A stretch of DNA of 64,000 nucleotides from Paucibacter sp. TC2R-5 (GCF_025717605.1 NZ_JAJIRQ010000003.1:533962-597961), one strand, 5' to 3'; shown: positions 26,476-36,791, counted from the first letter of the stretch. The notes: a model not told the origin generated them from the sequence alone. Made by a program: numbers and translations.

Positions 26476-27849
26476 ATGAGTTTCCAACAAGGTCTATCCG
26501 GTCTCAACTCCGCCGCCAAGAACCTCGATGTCATTGGCAACAATATCGCCAATGCCGGCACTTATGGCGCCAAGTCTTCGCGGGCCGAATTCAAGGAGGT
26601 CTATGCCGGTGCGCTCAGCGGCGCCGGGGGCAGCCCTATCGGCATCGGCGTGACACTGGGCTCGGTCTCCCAGCAGTTCACGCAGGGCAATATCACGTCC
26701 ACCGACAACCCCATGGATCTGGCCATCAATGGCGGTGGTTTTTTCCAAGTCGGTGACGGCAAGAGTCCGGTGTCTTACTCGCGCAATGGGCAATTCAAGG
26801 TCAGCCAAGAAGGCTTTATCGTCAACGGCGAAGGTTTCAAATTGCTGGGCTATCCGGCCGATGCCACCGGCGTCATTCAACCGGGCTTGGCACAGACCTT
26901 GCGCTTGCCGACCGCCGGCATCGCGCCCAAGCCCACCACCGAAGTCAAGATGGAGTTCAATCTTGACTCCCGGGCTTCCTATACAGGCAAGACAACAGAC
27001 CCAGGCATCAACCTGAAAGACGCCAAGACCTATAACAACGCCACGTCGATGACCGCCTTTGATGCCAAGGGACAAAACGTTGCGGTGACCTTTTACTTCC
27101 AGAAAGTTCAGCCGGTCACAGGCCCCTTGGCTGACCCGCCGACCGACCCGGTTGACCCCTTGGAAACCACCAAATGGAATGTGTTTGCGACCGCCAATGG
27201 TGAGTTCTTCACCAAAGACTCGGCCGGTAATCCCATCCTCACAACGCCGGGAGATCCGGCCGCCATCCCGCCGACCGTGGCGCGGATGATTTCACCATAC
27301 ACCACGCTCGAATTCGACCCCAAAGGGGGCAAGCCGATTTCACCCTTGACAGAATTGGCGATGCAAATACCGGCCACTTCCACAGTGACAGGGTCGAGCT
27401 TGGAGATCCTCGGTATCTCGCTGAACGTGCTGGGTGCCAGCGAAAACGGCTCCAGCTTTGGCGTGACGAATTTGACCCAAAACGGCTATGCACCGGCCCA
27501 GTTGGCCGGCATCGTGGTCGAGGGAACGGGGGTCGTGACGGCGCGTTACTCGAACGGTCAATCCAAGCCTGCGGGTCAAGTCGAATTGGCCAATTTCATC
27601 AACCCGCAGGGCCTGCAACCGCTGGGCGGCAATCGCTGGGCGCGCACCTTGACCTCGGGTGAAGCGGTCGTGGGTGTGGCCGGTGACGGCAATCTGGGAC
27701 GCATTCAATCCGGCGCGCTGGAAGAATCCAATATCGACCTCACCGCCGAACTCGTCAATATGGTGACGGCGCAGCGCGCCTACCAAGCCAGCGCGCAGAC
27801 CATCAAAACGCAGGACCAGGTTCTCCAAACCATCGTCAACCTGCGTTGA
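26476..27849 (+). CDS. flgE: Flagellar hook protein FlgE
   Basis: Hook subunit of 457 residues. The N-terminal axial motif is SAAKNLDVIGNNIANAGTYG; NPMDLAINGGGFFQV and SYSRNGQFKV mark the D1 region. The C-terminus has GALEESNIDLTAELVNMVTA and the coiled end AQTIKTQDQVLQTIVNLR. The central domain carries a Pro/Asp-rich loop (DPPTDPVDP, about residue 217-225). A 148-bp gap with repeat-like DNA separates it from flgF. Confidence 0.97.
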   Translation: MSFQQGLSGLNSAAKNLDVIGNNIANAGTYGAKSSRAEFKEVYAGALSGAGGSPIGIGVTLGSVSQQFTQGNITSTDNPMDLAINGGGFFQVGDGKSPVSYSRNGQFKVSQEGFIVNGEGFKLLGYPADATGVIQPGLAQTLRLPTAGIAPKPTTEVKMEFNLDSRASYTGKTTDPGINLKDAKTYNNATSMTAFDAKGQNVAVTFYFQKVQPVTGPLADPPTDPVDPLETTKWNVFATANGEFFTKDSAGNPILTTPGDPAAIPPTVARMISPYTTLEFDPKGGKPISPLTELAMQIPATSTVTGSSLEILGISLNVLGASENGSSFGVTNLTQNGYAPAQLAGIVVEGTGVVTARYSNGQSKPAGQVELANFINPQGLQPLGGNRWARTLTSGEAVVGVAGDGNLGRIQSGALEESNIDLTAELVNMVTAQRAYQASAQTIKTQDQVLQTIVNLR

Positions 27850-27854
27850 TAACC

Positions 27855-27950
27855 ATGGCCCACCCCCTTAGTCGCTTCGCGCCACCCCCTCAAGGGGGCA
27901 GAGCCCACTGGCCCGGCAAAGCCGGTTCCAGGGGCTCAGCGCAGTCAGAC
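27855..27950. repeat. Repeat-like hairpin DNA between flgE and flgF
   Basis: The gap inside the flg operon contains the near-palindrome CCCCCT-CA-AGGGGG (27885-27898) and a second hairpin around CCGGCAAAGCCGG. Similar C-tract elements (CACCCCCTTAGTCGCTTCGC) are scattered between genes in Burkholderiales, as I recall. It may attenuate transcription or mark an mRNA boundary before flgF. Confidence 0.5.
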
Positions 27951-27997
27951 CGGTGGTGCGCCACAAGTGCACTGCCTGGCCAAACTGGAGGCCCCAT

Positions 27998-28723
27998 ATG
28001 GACCGCATGATTTACCTCTCGATGGCCGGCGCCAAGGCCTCGATGCAGCGCCAGGACGTGCTTGCCAACAACCTAGCGAATGTCTCGACCAATGGCTTTC
28101 GCGCCGAGCTGCAGGCGTTCCGTGCAGTGCCGGTCAATGGCGACGGCGCCAGCACACGCGCCTATGCACTTGAAACCACCGTCGGCTACAACCCCAACGG
28201 CGGGCCGGTGCAAGCGACCGGGCGCAATCTGGACGTGGCCATGAAGGACAACGCCTGGTTGGCCGTGCAAGGCCTGGACGGCACCGAGGCCTACACCCGC
28301 GCCGGCTCTCTCGATGTCAATGCCGAAGGCCTGCTGGTGATGCGCAATGGCCTGCAGGTGATCGGCGACGGCGGACCCATCACCGTGCCGCAAAACACCG
28401 AACTCGCCATCGGCACCGACGGCACCATCAGCGCCAAAGACAGCAAGGGCAAGACCAGCACCGTCGCCAAGCTCAAGCTCGTGACACCGGAGGCGCCGCT
28501 AACGCGTGGACCGGATGGTCTGTTCAGGGCCGCAGAAGGCGACTTGACCGCCAATGCTGACGCACGCCTGCAAGACGGCGCGCTTGAAGGCTCCAACGTC
28601 AGCCCGGTCGAGACCATGGTCGGCATGATTGCCGCCGCCCGTCAGTTTGAGCAGCAGATGAAGTTGCTGCAGATTGCCCAGACACAGGGCCAGCAGTCGG
28701 CCAAATTGCTCGGCTCCACCTAA
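27998..28723 (+). CDS. flgF: Flagellar proximal rod protein FlgF
   Basis: Rod protein of 241 residues. MDRMIYLSMAGAKASMQRQ with LANNLANVSTNGFRAEL is the axial N-terminus, and GALEGSNVSPVETMVGMIAA the C-terminal signature. ATG 27998 has GGAGG upstream; an earlier in-frame GTG lies in the repeat-like gap and is less likely. Confidence 0.96.
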   Translation: MDRMIYLSMAGAKASMQRQDVLANNLANVSTNGFRAELQAFRAVPVNGDGASTRAYALETTVGYNPNGGPVQATGRNLDVAMKDNAWLAVQGLDGTEAYTRAGSLDVNAEGLLVMRNGLQVIGDGGPITVPQNTELAIGTDGTISAKDSKGKTSTVAKLKLVTPEAPLTRGPDGLFRAAEGDLTANADARLQDGALEGSNVSPVETMVGMIAAARQFEQQMKLLQIAQTQGQQSAKLLGST

Positions 28724-28747
28724 CGTCGATATTCAAGGACAGTCATC

Positions 28748-29530
28748 ATGATTCGCTCCCTCTACATCTCCAAGACCGGCATGGAAGCCCAGCAGACGCA
28801 GCTGGACACCATCTCGCAGAATCTGGCCAACGTCGCGACCAATGGCTACAAGCGTTCGCATGCCATTTTCGAGGACTTGATGTACCAGAACTTGCGCCAA
28901 AGCGGGGCCAACACGACCGAGCAAACGCAGCTGCCCACGGGCTTGCAGATTGGCCTGGGCGTGCGTCCGGTGGCGACTGCGCGCATCTACAGTCAAGGCA
29001 ATTTGCAGCAAACCACCAATAATCTGGACATTGCCATCAAGGGCAGCGGCTTGTTCCAGATCCAGCAGCCGGACGGCACCACCGCTTACACCCGCGACGG
29101 CTCCTTTCAGCTCAGCTCGGCCGGCCAGATCGTCAACAACAACGGCTACACGCTGCTGCCGGGCATCACCATTCCCAATAATGCGCAGAGCGTGACCGTA
29201 GGCACCGATGGCACGGTCAGCATCACTGTGCCCGGCAATCCGACACCGCAAACCGTCGGGCAGATTCAGCTGGCCAATTTCATCAATCCGGCCGGCCTGG
29301 ACCCAAAGGGCCAAAACCTGTTCACCGAAACAGCCGCTTCCGGCACGCCGACCAACGGCGCGCCAAGCTCGGACGGCTTAGGCGTGTTGCAGCAAGGCTA
29401 TGTGGAGACGTCCAACGTCAATGTGGTGGAAGAGTTGGTGGCGATGATTCAAACCCAGCGCGCCTATGAAATGAATTCCAAGGCCATACAGACCTCGGAC
29501 CAGATGCTGCAAAAGCTCGCACAAATTTGA
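28748..29530 (+). CDS. flgG: Flagellar distal rod protein FlgG
   Basis: Distal rod subunit of 260 residues: [39 protein letters not shown], then the FlgG-specific segment [19 protein letters not shown] and the C-terminal [20 protein letters not shown]. It starts 24 bp after flgF. Confidence 0.98.
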   Translation: MIRSLYISKTGMEAQQTQLDTISQNLANVATNGYKRSHAIFEDLMYQNLRQSGANTTEQTQLPTGLQIGLGVRPVATARIYSQGNLQQTTNNLDIAIKGSGLFQIQQPDGTTAYTRDGSFQLSSAGQIVNNNGYTLLPGITIPNNAQSVTVGTDGTVSITVPGNPTPQTVGQIQLANFINPAGLDPKGQNLFTETAASGTPTNGAPSSDGLGVLQQGYVETSNVNVVEELVAMIQTQRAYEMNSKAIQTSDQMLQKLAQI

Positions 29531-29538
29531 GGCGCATC

Positions 29539-30237
29539 ATGACTAACACTCGATTCTTTCGACGCTCGGCCAAGATCAGCCTGGCACTCGGACTCAGCGC
29601 TGCTCTGAGCGCTTGCGGCACGCTCTACCCCGTGCCCCAAGTCGACCTACAGCCCGGTCCGGTGGTGACGCTGCCTTCGCTGCCGCAAAACAGCCCCAGC
29701 AACGGGTCGATTTATCAGGCAGCCAGCTACCGCCCGCTGTTTGAGGACCACCGCGCACGCATCGCCGGCGACACCTTGATCGTGCAGATCGTCGAGAAAA
29801 TCAGCGCCAGCCAAAGTTCGACCAGCGCCTTGAACAAGAGCGGCACGGTCAGCGGCGAGGTCACCGCCATTCCCTTCGTCAGCCCCAAGGCCTTCGCGCG
29901 CGCTTCGACCGCCGGCACTTCGGCCACTGTCGCGGCCGGCAAAGGCAGCAACGAGAACTCCAACAATTTCTCCGGCAGCATCACCGCGGTGGTGACGGCC
30001 GTGCTGCCCAACGGCCACTTGTTGATCAGCGGTGAGAAACAAATTGGCGTCAACCATAACGTCGATGTTCTACGTTTCTCAGGCCAGGTTGACCCGCACA
30101 TGATCACGCAGGGCAACATCATTGCGTCGGCCTCGGTCGCCAATGTTCGGATCGAACAAAAGGGCCGCGGAGCGACCGCCGACATACATGGAATAGGCTG
30201 GTTCTCACGCTTCTTTTTGAACCTTTCTCCGATTTAA
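29539..30237 (+). CDS. flgH: Flagellar L-ring lipoprotein FlgH
   Basis: Outer-membrane L-ring lipoprotein of 232 residues. The signal peptide ends in a lipobox LSAC with the lipidated Cys26. Family segments are DTLIVQIVEKISASQSSTSA, NGHLLISGEKQIGVN and the end TADIHGIGWFSRFFLNLSPI. A TTG 12 bases upstream is also in frame, but ATG 29539 gives a standard signal peptide. Confidence 0.97.
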   Translation: MTNTRFFRRSAKISLALGLSAALSACGTLYPVPQVDLQPGPVVTLPSLPQNSPSNGSIYQAASYRPLFEDHRARIAGDTLIVQIVEKISASQSSTSALNKSGTVSGEVTAIPFVSPKAFARASTAGTSATVAAGKGSNENSNNFSGSITAVVTAVLPNGHLLISGEKQIGVNHNVDVLRFSGQVDPHMITQGNIIASASVANVRIEQKGRGATADIHGIGWFSRFFLNLSPI

Positions 30238-30280
30238 GTTTGCGCAGAATCGGTCGTAGAAGTCCCCCTTCACGACCATC

Positions 30281-31420
30281 ATGCAAACCTCCTCAAAAAC
30301 CCCCTCTTTCAGCGCCTTTGGCCCGATCATCACGGCCCTGCTGCTCAGCAGCGTGCTTGGGTGGTCACAGCCGGCCCAAGCGGCCCGCATCAAAGAGGTC
30401 GCCTCCGTCCAGGGCGTTCGCAACAATGCCTTGACCGGCTACGGTTTGGTGGTGGGCCTGGACGGCACCGGCGACCAGACCACCCAGTCCCCCTACACCG
30501 GCCAGAGCCTGTCGGCCATGCTGCAGCAGTTTGGTGTGACCCTGCCGCCGGGCGTGACGATTCAGCCCAAGAACGTGGCCGCCGTGATGGTGACCGCGCA
30601 ACTGCCAGCCTTTGCACAACCGGGCCAGCAGATCGACATCACCGTGGCTTCGATCGGAAACTCCAAGAGCTTGCGCGGCGGTACTTTGATTTCGACGCCT
30701 CTGCGCGGTGCCGATGGTCAGGTCTATGCAATGGCTCAGGGCAATCTGATCATCGCCGGCGCCGGCGCCGCAGCCGGCGGCTCCAAGGTCCAGGTCAATC
30801 ACCTCAGCGCCGGCCGCATCCCGGCGGGCGCCTTGGTCGAGCGAAGCGTGGCCACACCGCTGCAAAACAGCGACTTCATCCAGCTCGACCTGAACTCCAT
30901 CGACTTCACCACCGCACGCGCGGTTGCACGGGCCATCAACAAGGCCAAAGGCGCCGGTGTGGCTCAAGCCCTCGACGGCCGAGTGGTCCGCGTGCGCGCC
31001 CCGATGGATGCGGACGAGCGCGTCAACTTCATGGCCGATATGGAGAACCTCAGCTTCGAGCTGTCCGAGCCCGCCGCCCGCATCATCATCAACGCCCGCA
31101 CCGGCTCGGTGGTCATCAACCAGGCCGTGACTTTGGCAGCCTGCGCGGTGGCCCACGGCAGCCTGTCGGTGACGATCAGTTCAACACCGGTGATCAGCCA
31201 GCCCAATGCCTTGTCTGGCGGGCAGACGGTGGTCAGCGAAAAGACCGACATCGCCATCAAACAAGAACCCGGCAACTTGATCCAACTGCCGGCCGGTGCC
31301 AAATTGGCCGATGTGGTGAAAGCACTCAACTCCCTGGGTGCCACGCCGCAAGACCTCTTGGCCATTTTGCAAGCGATGAAAAGCTCGGGCGCCTTGAACG
31401 CCGAGTTGGAGGTAATTTGA
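30281..31420 (+). CDS. flgI: Flagellar P-ring protein FlgI
   Basis: Periplasmic P-ring subunit of 379 residues with a signal peptide ending near AQA (about residue 35). It shows RIKEVASVQGVRNNALTGYG, VVGLDGTGDQTTQSPYTGQS, PKNVAAVMVTAQLPAFAQPG, GSVVINQAVTLAACAVAHGS and LADVVKALNSLGATPQDLLA, all typical. flgJ follows after one base. Confidence 0.98.
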   Translation: MQTSSKTPSFSAFGPIITALLLSSVLGWSQPAQAARIKEVASVQGVRNNALTGYGLVVGLDGTGDQTTQSPYTGQSLSAMLQQFGVTLPPGVTIQPKNVAAVMVTAQLPAFAQPGQQIDITVASIGNSKSLRGGTLISTPLRGADGQVYAMAQGNLIIAGAGAAAGGSKVQVNHLSAGRIPAGALVERSVATPLQNSDFIQLDLNSIDFTTARAVARAINKAKGAGVAQALDGRVVRVRAPMDADERVNFMADMENLSFELSEPAARIIINARTGSVVINQAVTLAACAVAHGSLSVTISSTPVISQPNALSGGQTVVSEKTDIAIKQEPGNLIQLPAGAKLADVVKALNSLGATPQDLLAILQAMKSSGALNAELEVI

Positions 31421-31421
31421 A

Positions 31422-32303
31422 ATGGCACTGTCCCCCAACTCCCTATCAACCACGTCCCTCCCCTCCGGCGGCAATGATTTCCGCTCGCTCGACGCCTTGC
31501 GCGGGTCGGCTGTACGCGACCCCAAGTCAAGCATCCGCGAAACCGCCAAGCAATTTGAGTCACTCTTCATGCAAGAAGTGATGAAGAGCATGCGCGCCGC
31601 CACCATGTCCACCGAAATGATGGATAACTCGGCCACCAAGCTGGGCACCGAGATGCTGGACACCCAGTTCGCCGGCAAGATGACCGGCCTGCCCGGCGGC
31701 TTGTCGGGCGCGATCGAGCGCCACCTGCAACGCCAACTGGGCATCAGTGGCAAAGACGGTGACAAAACTGCCGAGAAGTCCGCTGTGCAAGCCTTGCCTG
31801 CACTGGCCCAGAAAGGCATCGCGCCGCATGTGCAGAGTTTTATTCAAAAGCATGACAGCGCCGCCAAGGCCGCCGAAGCGCAGACCGGCATTCCGGCCAG
31901 CTTTATGTTGGCGCAAGCGGCCCACGAATCGGGCTGGGGCAAGCGTGAGATCACCGGTGCCGGCGGCACGCCCTCCTTCAATGTCTTCGGCATCAAGGCG
32001 ACTTCCAGTTGGACCGGCCGTGTGGCCGAGGTGCAAACCACCGAATTCATCGATGGCAAGCCTCAGAAAGTCATGGCCAAGTTCCGCGCCTACGCCAGCT
32101 ACGAGGAGAGCTTCAAGGACTACGCCAAGATGATTGGCACCAACGAACGCTATAGCAAGGTCGTGGCGCAGGCGCAGAGCGGCGGCGCCGAAGGCTTCGC
32201 GCGCGGCCTGCAAAAAGCCGGCTACGCGACCGACCCCGAGTACGCTCAAAAACTGGCCCGCGTCATCAACACCACGGTGCGTGTGCAACGCGCCTTGGCT
32301 TGA
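31422..32303 (+). CDS. flgJ: Rod assembly / peptidoglycan hydrolase FlgJ
   Basis: Bifunctional protein of 293 residues. The N-terminal rod-cap domain (about 20-110) has ETAKQFESLFMQEVMKSMRA. The C-terminal glucosaminidase domain (about 140-290) has the catalytic Glu in LAQAAHESGWGKREI and YASYEESFKDYAKMI. It opens the peptidoglycan layer for the rod. Confidence 0.97.
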   Translation: MALSPNSLSTTSLPSGGNDFRSLDALRGSAVRDPKSSIRETAKQFESLFMQEVMKSMRAATMSTEMMDNSATKLGTEMLDTQFAGKMTGLPGGLSGAIERHLQRQLGISGKDGDKTAEKSAVQALPALAQKGIAPHVQSFIQKHDSAAKAAEAQTGIPASFMLAQAAHESGWGKREITGAGGTPSFNVFGIKATSSWTGRVAEVQTTEFIDGKPQKVMAKFRAYASYEESFKDYAKMIGTNERYSKVVAQAQSGGAEGFARGLQKAGYATDPEYAQKLARVINTTVRVQRALA

Positions 32304-32328
32304 GCCCGCGCGCTGAGGAGCACTGAGC

Positions 32329-34326
32329 ATGGGTTCCCTGCTTTCGATCGGTATTCGCGCGATGATGGCCAATCAGGCCGCCATCCAGTCGGTCGGTCAG
32401 AACATCGCCAATGCCAATACACCGGGCTACTCACGCCAGTCGGTGATCCTGACAACCCCTAACGGACAATTCACCGGGGGCGGCTTTTTTGGTCGAGGCG
32501 TCAATGTGCAGACGGTTGAACGGGCGCACAACGAGTTCCTGACCACGCGGGCCATCAGCTCCAAAGCATTGGCCCATATGGATTCGACCAGCATGGACAA
32601 GCTTTCCCAGCTGGAAAAAGTCTTCCCACCGGGCGAAACCGGCCTGGGTGCGGCCGCCGGGCAGTTTTTGAGTGCCATGGTCGATGTGACCAGCCGTCCG
32701 TCTGACCCTTCTGCGCGGCAAGTCGTGATGGGCCGCGCCACCGAGCTGGCCTCGCGCTTTTCCAGTGCGGGCCAACAACTGGGGGAATTGCAAGCCGGCG
32801 TCATCAGCGATATGCGCACCAATGTCGATGTGGCTAACCAATTGGCCGAGCAGATCGCATTTGCGAACCGCGAGATCTCCGGCGCCATTGGCACCGGCCA
32901 CACGCCCAATGACCTGCTCGACAAGCGTGACCGCCTGATCTCGAACCTGAGCGAGTACATCCAGGTCTCTACCCTGGCGGCCAGCGACGGCTCTGTCGGC
33001 GTCTTCATCGGCGGCGGGCAAAGTCTGGTGCTGGGTGCACAGGCGCAGCGCCTGTCCGTCAGCGTCGACCCTTACGACGTCAAGCGAGGCACCCTGAGCA
33101 TTGGCGATGCCAGCGGCAGCCGTGAACTTGACGAATCGGTGCTGACCGGCGGCTCATTGACTGCCCTGCTCAAGTTTCAGAACAAAGACCTGCAAGACGC
33201 CCGCAATCTGCTGGGACAGATGGCTGCGGCCATGTCGAGTCGGGTCAATGGTCAACAGGCGCTGGGCATGGACTTGTCGGTCCCCCCTGGCAAAGGTGTG
33301 CCGCTGTTCGCCGTCGGCGCGCCGCGCAGCCTGCCCTCGGCCACCAACGGCCGCGACGGCACGGGCCGCTTTCTCACCGATGTGAAGCTCACCATCACCA
33401 ATTCCAGCCAGTTGCAGGCCAGCGCCTACAAGCTGCAGGCCAACTCCAGCGGCGCACCCGGCACCTATTTGCTCACGCGCTTGAGCGACGGTGTCCAGAC
33501 CAGTATTGTTGACGGCGACACGGTGGACGGCTTCAAGATGGACTTCACCTCCGGCGCGCCCGGCAATGGCGACACCTACATTCTTGAACCGGTAGGCCAA
33601 GCCGCGCTCGAAATGCGCCGGGTCTTGGATCAAACTTCGGGCATTGCTGCAGCCTCCCCGCTGAGCGCGGCGACCAATATCGACAACAAGGGTTCGACCA
33701 CGGTCAATTCGATGTACGCCGTCAACGACAAACTGGACAAAACCCAGGCGCCGATGACCTTGACCTTTGGCGACCCCGACCCGCTAGACCAGGCCAAACT
33801 CCAGTACACCTTGACGCTGGCCGATGGGTCGGTGCTGAACGGTACTTGGGCGGCCGGTCAACGGATCGGCAATGAGCCCAATGCCGTGCCGCCGATTGAT
33901 CTCGGCTTTGAGCTGAGCCTGAACGGGGTACCGCGCAAGGATGACACCATTTCCATCGAGGTCACCAAATATCCGGCGACCAATAACGGCAACGCCAAGG
34001 CCTTCCTGAACATCCAGACCGAGAAGTTCATTGGTCAGCGCCTGCAGCCCGACGGCAGTCTGGCCGTCGGCTCCACCATCAATGAGGCCTATGCGTCCTC
34101 GATGAGCGAGATCGGCTCACGCGTGCAGGGAGCGACCTATTTGTCCGGCGTGTCGGTCAGCGTCGCGGCCGAGGCCGAGGCCAGCCGCGCCGGCCAGGCC
34201 GGCGTCAATATCGACGAAGAAGCCTCTCGCCTGATGCAGTATCAGCAAGGCTATCAAGCGGCCGCCAAGGTGCTGCAAGCGGCCCAATCCATTTTTGACG
34301 AGCTGCTGAGAATTGCAGCCCGCTAA
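32329..34326 (+). CDS. flgK: Flagellar hook-associated protein 1 FlgK
   Basis: First hook-filament junction protein, 665 residues. N-terminal SIGIRAMMANQAAIQSVGQN and NIANANTPGYSRQSV; C-terminal SGVSVSVAAEAEASRAGQAG, NIDEEASRLMQYQQGYQAAA and LQAAQSIFDELLRIA. It is longer than the enteric protein because of a larger central domain. FlgN is its expected chaperone. Confidence 0.97.
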   Translation: MGSLLSIGIRAMMANQAAIQSVGQNIANANTPGYSRQSVILTTPNGQFTGGGFFGRGVNVQTVERAHNEFLTTRAISSKALAHMDSTSMDKLSQLEKVFPPGETGLGAAAGQFLSAMVDVTSRPSDPSARQVVMGRATELASRFSSAGQQLGELQAGVISDMRTNVDVANQLAEQIAFANREISGAIGTGHTPNDLLDKRDRLISNLSEYIQVSTLAASDGSVGVFIGGGQSLVLGAQAQRLSVSVDPYDVKRGTLSIGDASGSRELDESVLTGGSLTALLKFQNKDLQDARNLLGQMAAAMSSRVNGQQALGMDLSVPPGKGVPLFAVGAPRSLPSATNGRDGTGRFLTDVKLTITNSSQLQASAYKLQANSSGAPGTYLLTRLSDGVQTSIVDGDTVDGFKMDFTSGAPGNGDTYILEPVGQAALEMRRVLDQTSGIAAASPLSAATNIDNKGSTTVNSMYAVNDKLDKTQAPMTLTFGDPDPLDQAKLQYTLTLADGSVLNGTWAAGQRIGNEPNAVPPIDLGFELSLNGVPRKDDTISIEVTKYPATNNGNAKAFLNIQTEKFIGQRLQPDGSLAVGSTINEAYASSMSEIGSRVQGATYLSGVSVSVAAEAEASRAGQAGVNIDEEASRLMQYQQGYQAAAKVLQAAQSIFDELLRIAAR

Positions 34327-34353
34327 ATCAGATCAGTCAAGGAGATAGCCATC

Positions 34354-35562
34354 ATGCGCTTGTCCACCGCCAATATGTTCGACACAAGCATCGCCACGCT
34401 GCAGCGCCGTCAGCAGCAGATGCAGAATTCGCAGACCCAGCTGACTTCGGGCAAGAAGATCGCCAACGCCAGCGATGACCCCACCGGTGCAGCGCGGGCC
34501 GAACGGGCCATGGCGACCATCAGCCGGGTGGATGCCAATCAGCGCGCGCTGGAAGCCAGCCGCAACGGCACCACCTTGAGCGAGGCCGCTTTGGGCGATG
34601 CCAATGAGTTGCTGCAACAAATGCGGGAAACCATGGTCTCCGCCGGCAACGCCAGCTACAGCGACTCCGAGCGCATCGGCCTGGCCAACAAGATTGCCGG
34701 TCTGCGCGACCAGTTGCTGGCCATCGCCAACCGCGGCGACGGCGCCGGCGGCTTTCTCTTCTCGGGCCAAGGCTCCAGCGACCCGCCGTTCCTTGACCAG
34801 GCCGGGGGCGTGCGCTTCAACGGCATGTCCGGCAGCATTCAAACCGGCAATATCGACAATTTCCCCTTGACCGTGGACGGGCGCATGGCTTTCGAGCAGG
34901 CGCGCAGCGGCAATGGCAATTTCGAGACTATCCCCAAGCCCAACACGATCACGGGCGCACAGCCCAAAGGCTGGATCGACGCCGGTCGGGTGTCCGATCC
35001 GGCCGCACTGACCGGCCACAGCTATCAAATCAATATCAGCGGCACGGCCCCCGCCACCACCTATGACGTGCTGGACGTCGACACTGGCGCATCGGTTCAG
35101 TCCGGCGCCTATCAGACTGGCAAAGCGATCACCTTCGACGGCATGTCGGTGACGATCTCGGGCAACTTGGCCGACGGGGATCAGTTTGACCTCGCCCAAT
35201 CCACCAACTCCCTCAAACTCTTCGACGTGCTGGACCGAACCGTGGCCGAGCTGCGCATGCCCTTGCGTGCCGGCGCCGAGATCACGCAGTCCAATTCCGG
35301 TCGCGTGCGCGACATTGATGCGGTGATGGTTAACCTGCAAAATGTGCGCAGCCAGCTGGGTGAGCGGCTGAACAATCTGGACGGCACCGAAAGCCGGATG
35401 GCCGCCCTGAAGCAATACAACCAAGCCGAACGCTCGGCCGCCGAGGATCTCGATATGGTGCAAGGCATTTCCGACTTCCAGAATCAGCAAAACGGCTACG
35501 ACACCGCCTTGAAGACCTATGCGATGGTGCAAAAAATGTCCTTGTTCCAATACATCAGCTGA
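34354..35562 (+). CDS. flgL: Flagellar hook-associated protein 3 FlgL
   Basis: Second junction protein, 402 residues, flagellin-like at both ends: RLSTANMFDTSIATLQRRQ, LTSGKKIANASDDPTGAARA and DFQNQQNGYDTALKTYAMVQ. A strong AAGGAG precedes the ATG. It ends the flgB-L series. Confidence 0.97.
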   Translation: MRLSTANMFDTSIATLQRRQQQMQNSQTQLTSGKKIANASDDPTGAARAERAMATISRVDANQRALEASRNGTTLSEAALGDANELLQQMRETMVSAGNASYSDSERIGLANKIAGLRDQLLAIANRGDGAGGFLFSGQGSSDPPFLDQAGGVRFNGMSGSIQTGNIDNFPLTVDGRMAFEQARSGNGNFETIPKPNTITGAQPKGWIDAGRVSDPAALTGHSYQINISGTAPATTYDVLDVDTGASVQSGAYQTGKAITFDGMSVTISGNLADGDQFDLAQSTNSLKLFDVLDRTVAELRMPLRAGAEITQSNSGRVRDIDAVMVNLQNVRSQLGERLNNLDGTESRMAALKQYNQAERSAAEDLDMVQGISDFQNQQNGYDTALKTYAMVQKMSLFQYIS

Positions 35563-35609
35563 GCCTTGCGCGCATCACCTCCACCGATCCGACCGACCCG
35601 CCATATTCA

Positions 35610-36791
35610 ATGAACCATCAGATTCTGGGCGCTGTTGCGCTGGGCTATACCCCTTTGATCGACCGCCAACGCATGGTCACGGCCACCCGCTTGACCGTGA
35701 TTCCCTTGCGACCCGACGCCAAACTGGAGGCCAGCGACTTGCTCGCGGCCGTGGCCGAGGTCTGGCCCGCCGGGGGCACTCAGGTGATCCTCAATGTCTT
35801 GAGCGAAGACCTGCTCGAGAGCCTGCTGCGCACCGAACCTTCGGCCAATGTGATGATAGAAGTGCCGGCCTTTATGGCCAGCGACGCCGCCCACAGTGAG
35901 CTTTTTCTGGCCCTGAAAAAACACGCCACCCCGCTGCTGCTGAAAGGCTTGCCGAGCACGGCCTTGGCGGCCGAAGTCAAACCTTGCTTCACCCATGTGG
36001 TGCTGGATCTGGACGATGAGAGTCGCGGCCTGACCGACAGCACCGGCCTGCCCAAGCTGCAGTCGGGCCTGCGCAGCGCGGCCGACATTGACGCGAGCTT
36101 TGCCCGTGGCGTGCACGGGGTCATCGGGTGGCCCATGCAAGGTGCGTACGAGGCCCCGGCCGTGCCCGGCAAGTCCGAAGTCCAGGCCGACTTGCAGGTC
36201 ATTGTCGAATTGATGTCACGCATCGACCAAGGCGAGGACGTCGAGCGGCTGGAGCAGACCCTCAAGCGCGACCCGAGTCTGGCCTTCAAGCTGCTGCGCT
36301 ATCTGAATTCGGCCGCCTTCGGCTTGCCGGTGGAAGTGGCCTCCTTCCGCCACGCCATCATGTTGCTCGGTTATGCGCGCATGAAGCGTTGGTTGGCCTT
36401 GTTGCTGACAACGGCCAGCAAGGACCATGCGATGCGCCCCATCATGTTCGCGGCCTTGCGGCGCGGTCTGTTGATGGAGGAACTGGCCAAAGGCATGAGC
36501 GATTCCGAACTGCGCGATGAAATGTTCATCTGCGGCCTGTTCTCCTTGCTGGACCATATGCTGAAGCAGCCCTTCAGCAAGCTCTTGCAGTCGATCCCTA
36601 TGCCCGAGCGCGTGCGCCAGGCCCTGGTCGATGAGACCGGCCCCTATCAGCCCTATCTGGAACTGGTTCGCGCCGTCGAGCATGCGTCGGTTTACGACTA
36701 CCGCAGTGCCGCCGAACAGCTGATGCTGGGCGCCGAGGAAGTCAATATGTGCGTTCTGCGGGCCTTGAGCAAGGCCGCGCAACTGGAGTGA
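35610..36791 (+). CDS. HDOD domain signalling protein (YuxH-type, degenerate EAL)
   Basis: Protein of 393 residues. The N-terminal half has the length and pattern of a degenerate EAL domain (VMIEVPAFMA, CFTHVVLDLDD) without the catalytic EAL or DDFGTG residues, so it should not cleave c-di-GMP. The C-terminal half is an HDOD domain: LEQTLKRDPSLAFKLLRYLN, FGLPVEVASFRHAIMLLGYA and RMKRWLALLL. Such EAL-HDOD proteins act as binding or adaptor proteins in c-di-GMP and motility control. It follows flgL by 47 bp and may be co-transcribed with it. No strong ribosome site precedes the ATG. Confidence 0.85.
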   Translation: MNHQILGAVALGYTPLIDRQRMVTATRLTVIPLRPDAKLEASDLLAAVAEVWPAGGTQVILNVLSEDLLESLLRTEPSANVMIEVPAFMASDAAHSELFLALKKHATPLLLKGLPSTALAAEVKPCFTHVVLDLDDESRGLTDSTGLPKLQSGLRSAADIDASFARGVHGVIGWPMQGAYEAPAVPGKSEVQADLQVIVELMSRIDQGEDVERLEQTLKRDPSLAFKLLRYLNSAAFGLPVEVASFRHAIMLLGYARMKRWLALLLTTASKDHAMRPIMFAALRRGLLMEELAKGMSDSELRDEMFICGLFSLLDHMLKQPFSKLLQSIPMPERVRQALVDETGPYQPYLELVRAVEHASVYDYRSAAEQLMLGAEEVNMCVLRALSKAAQLE

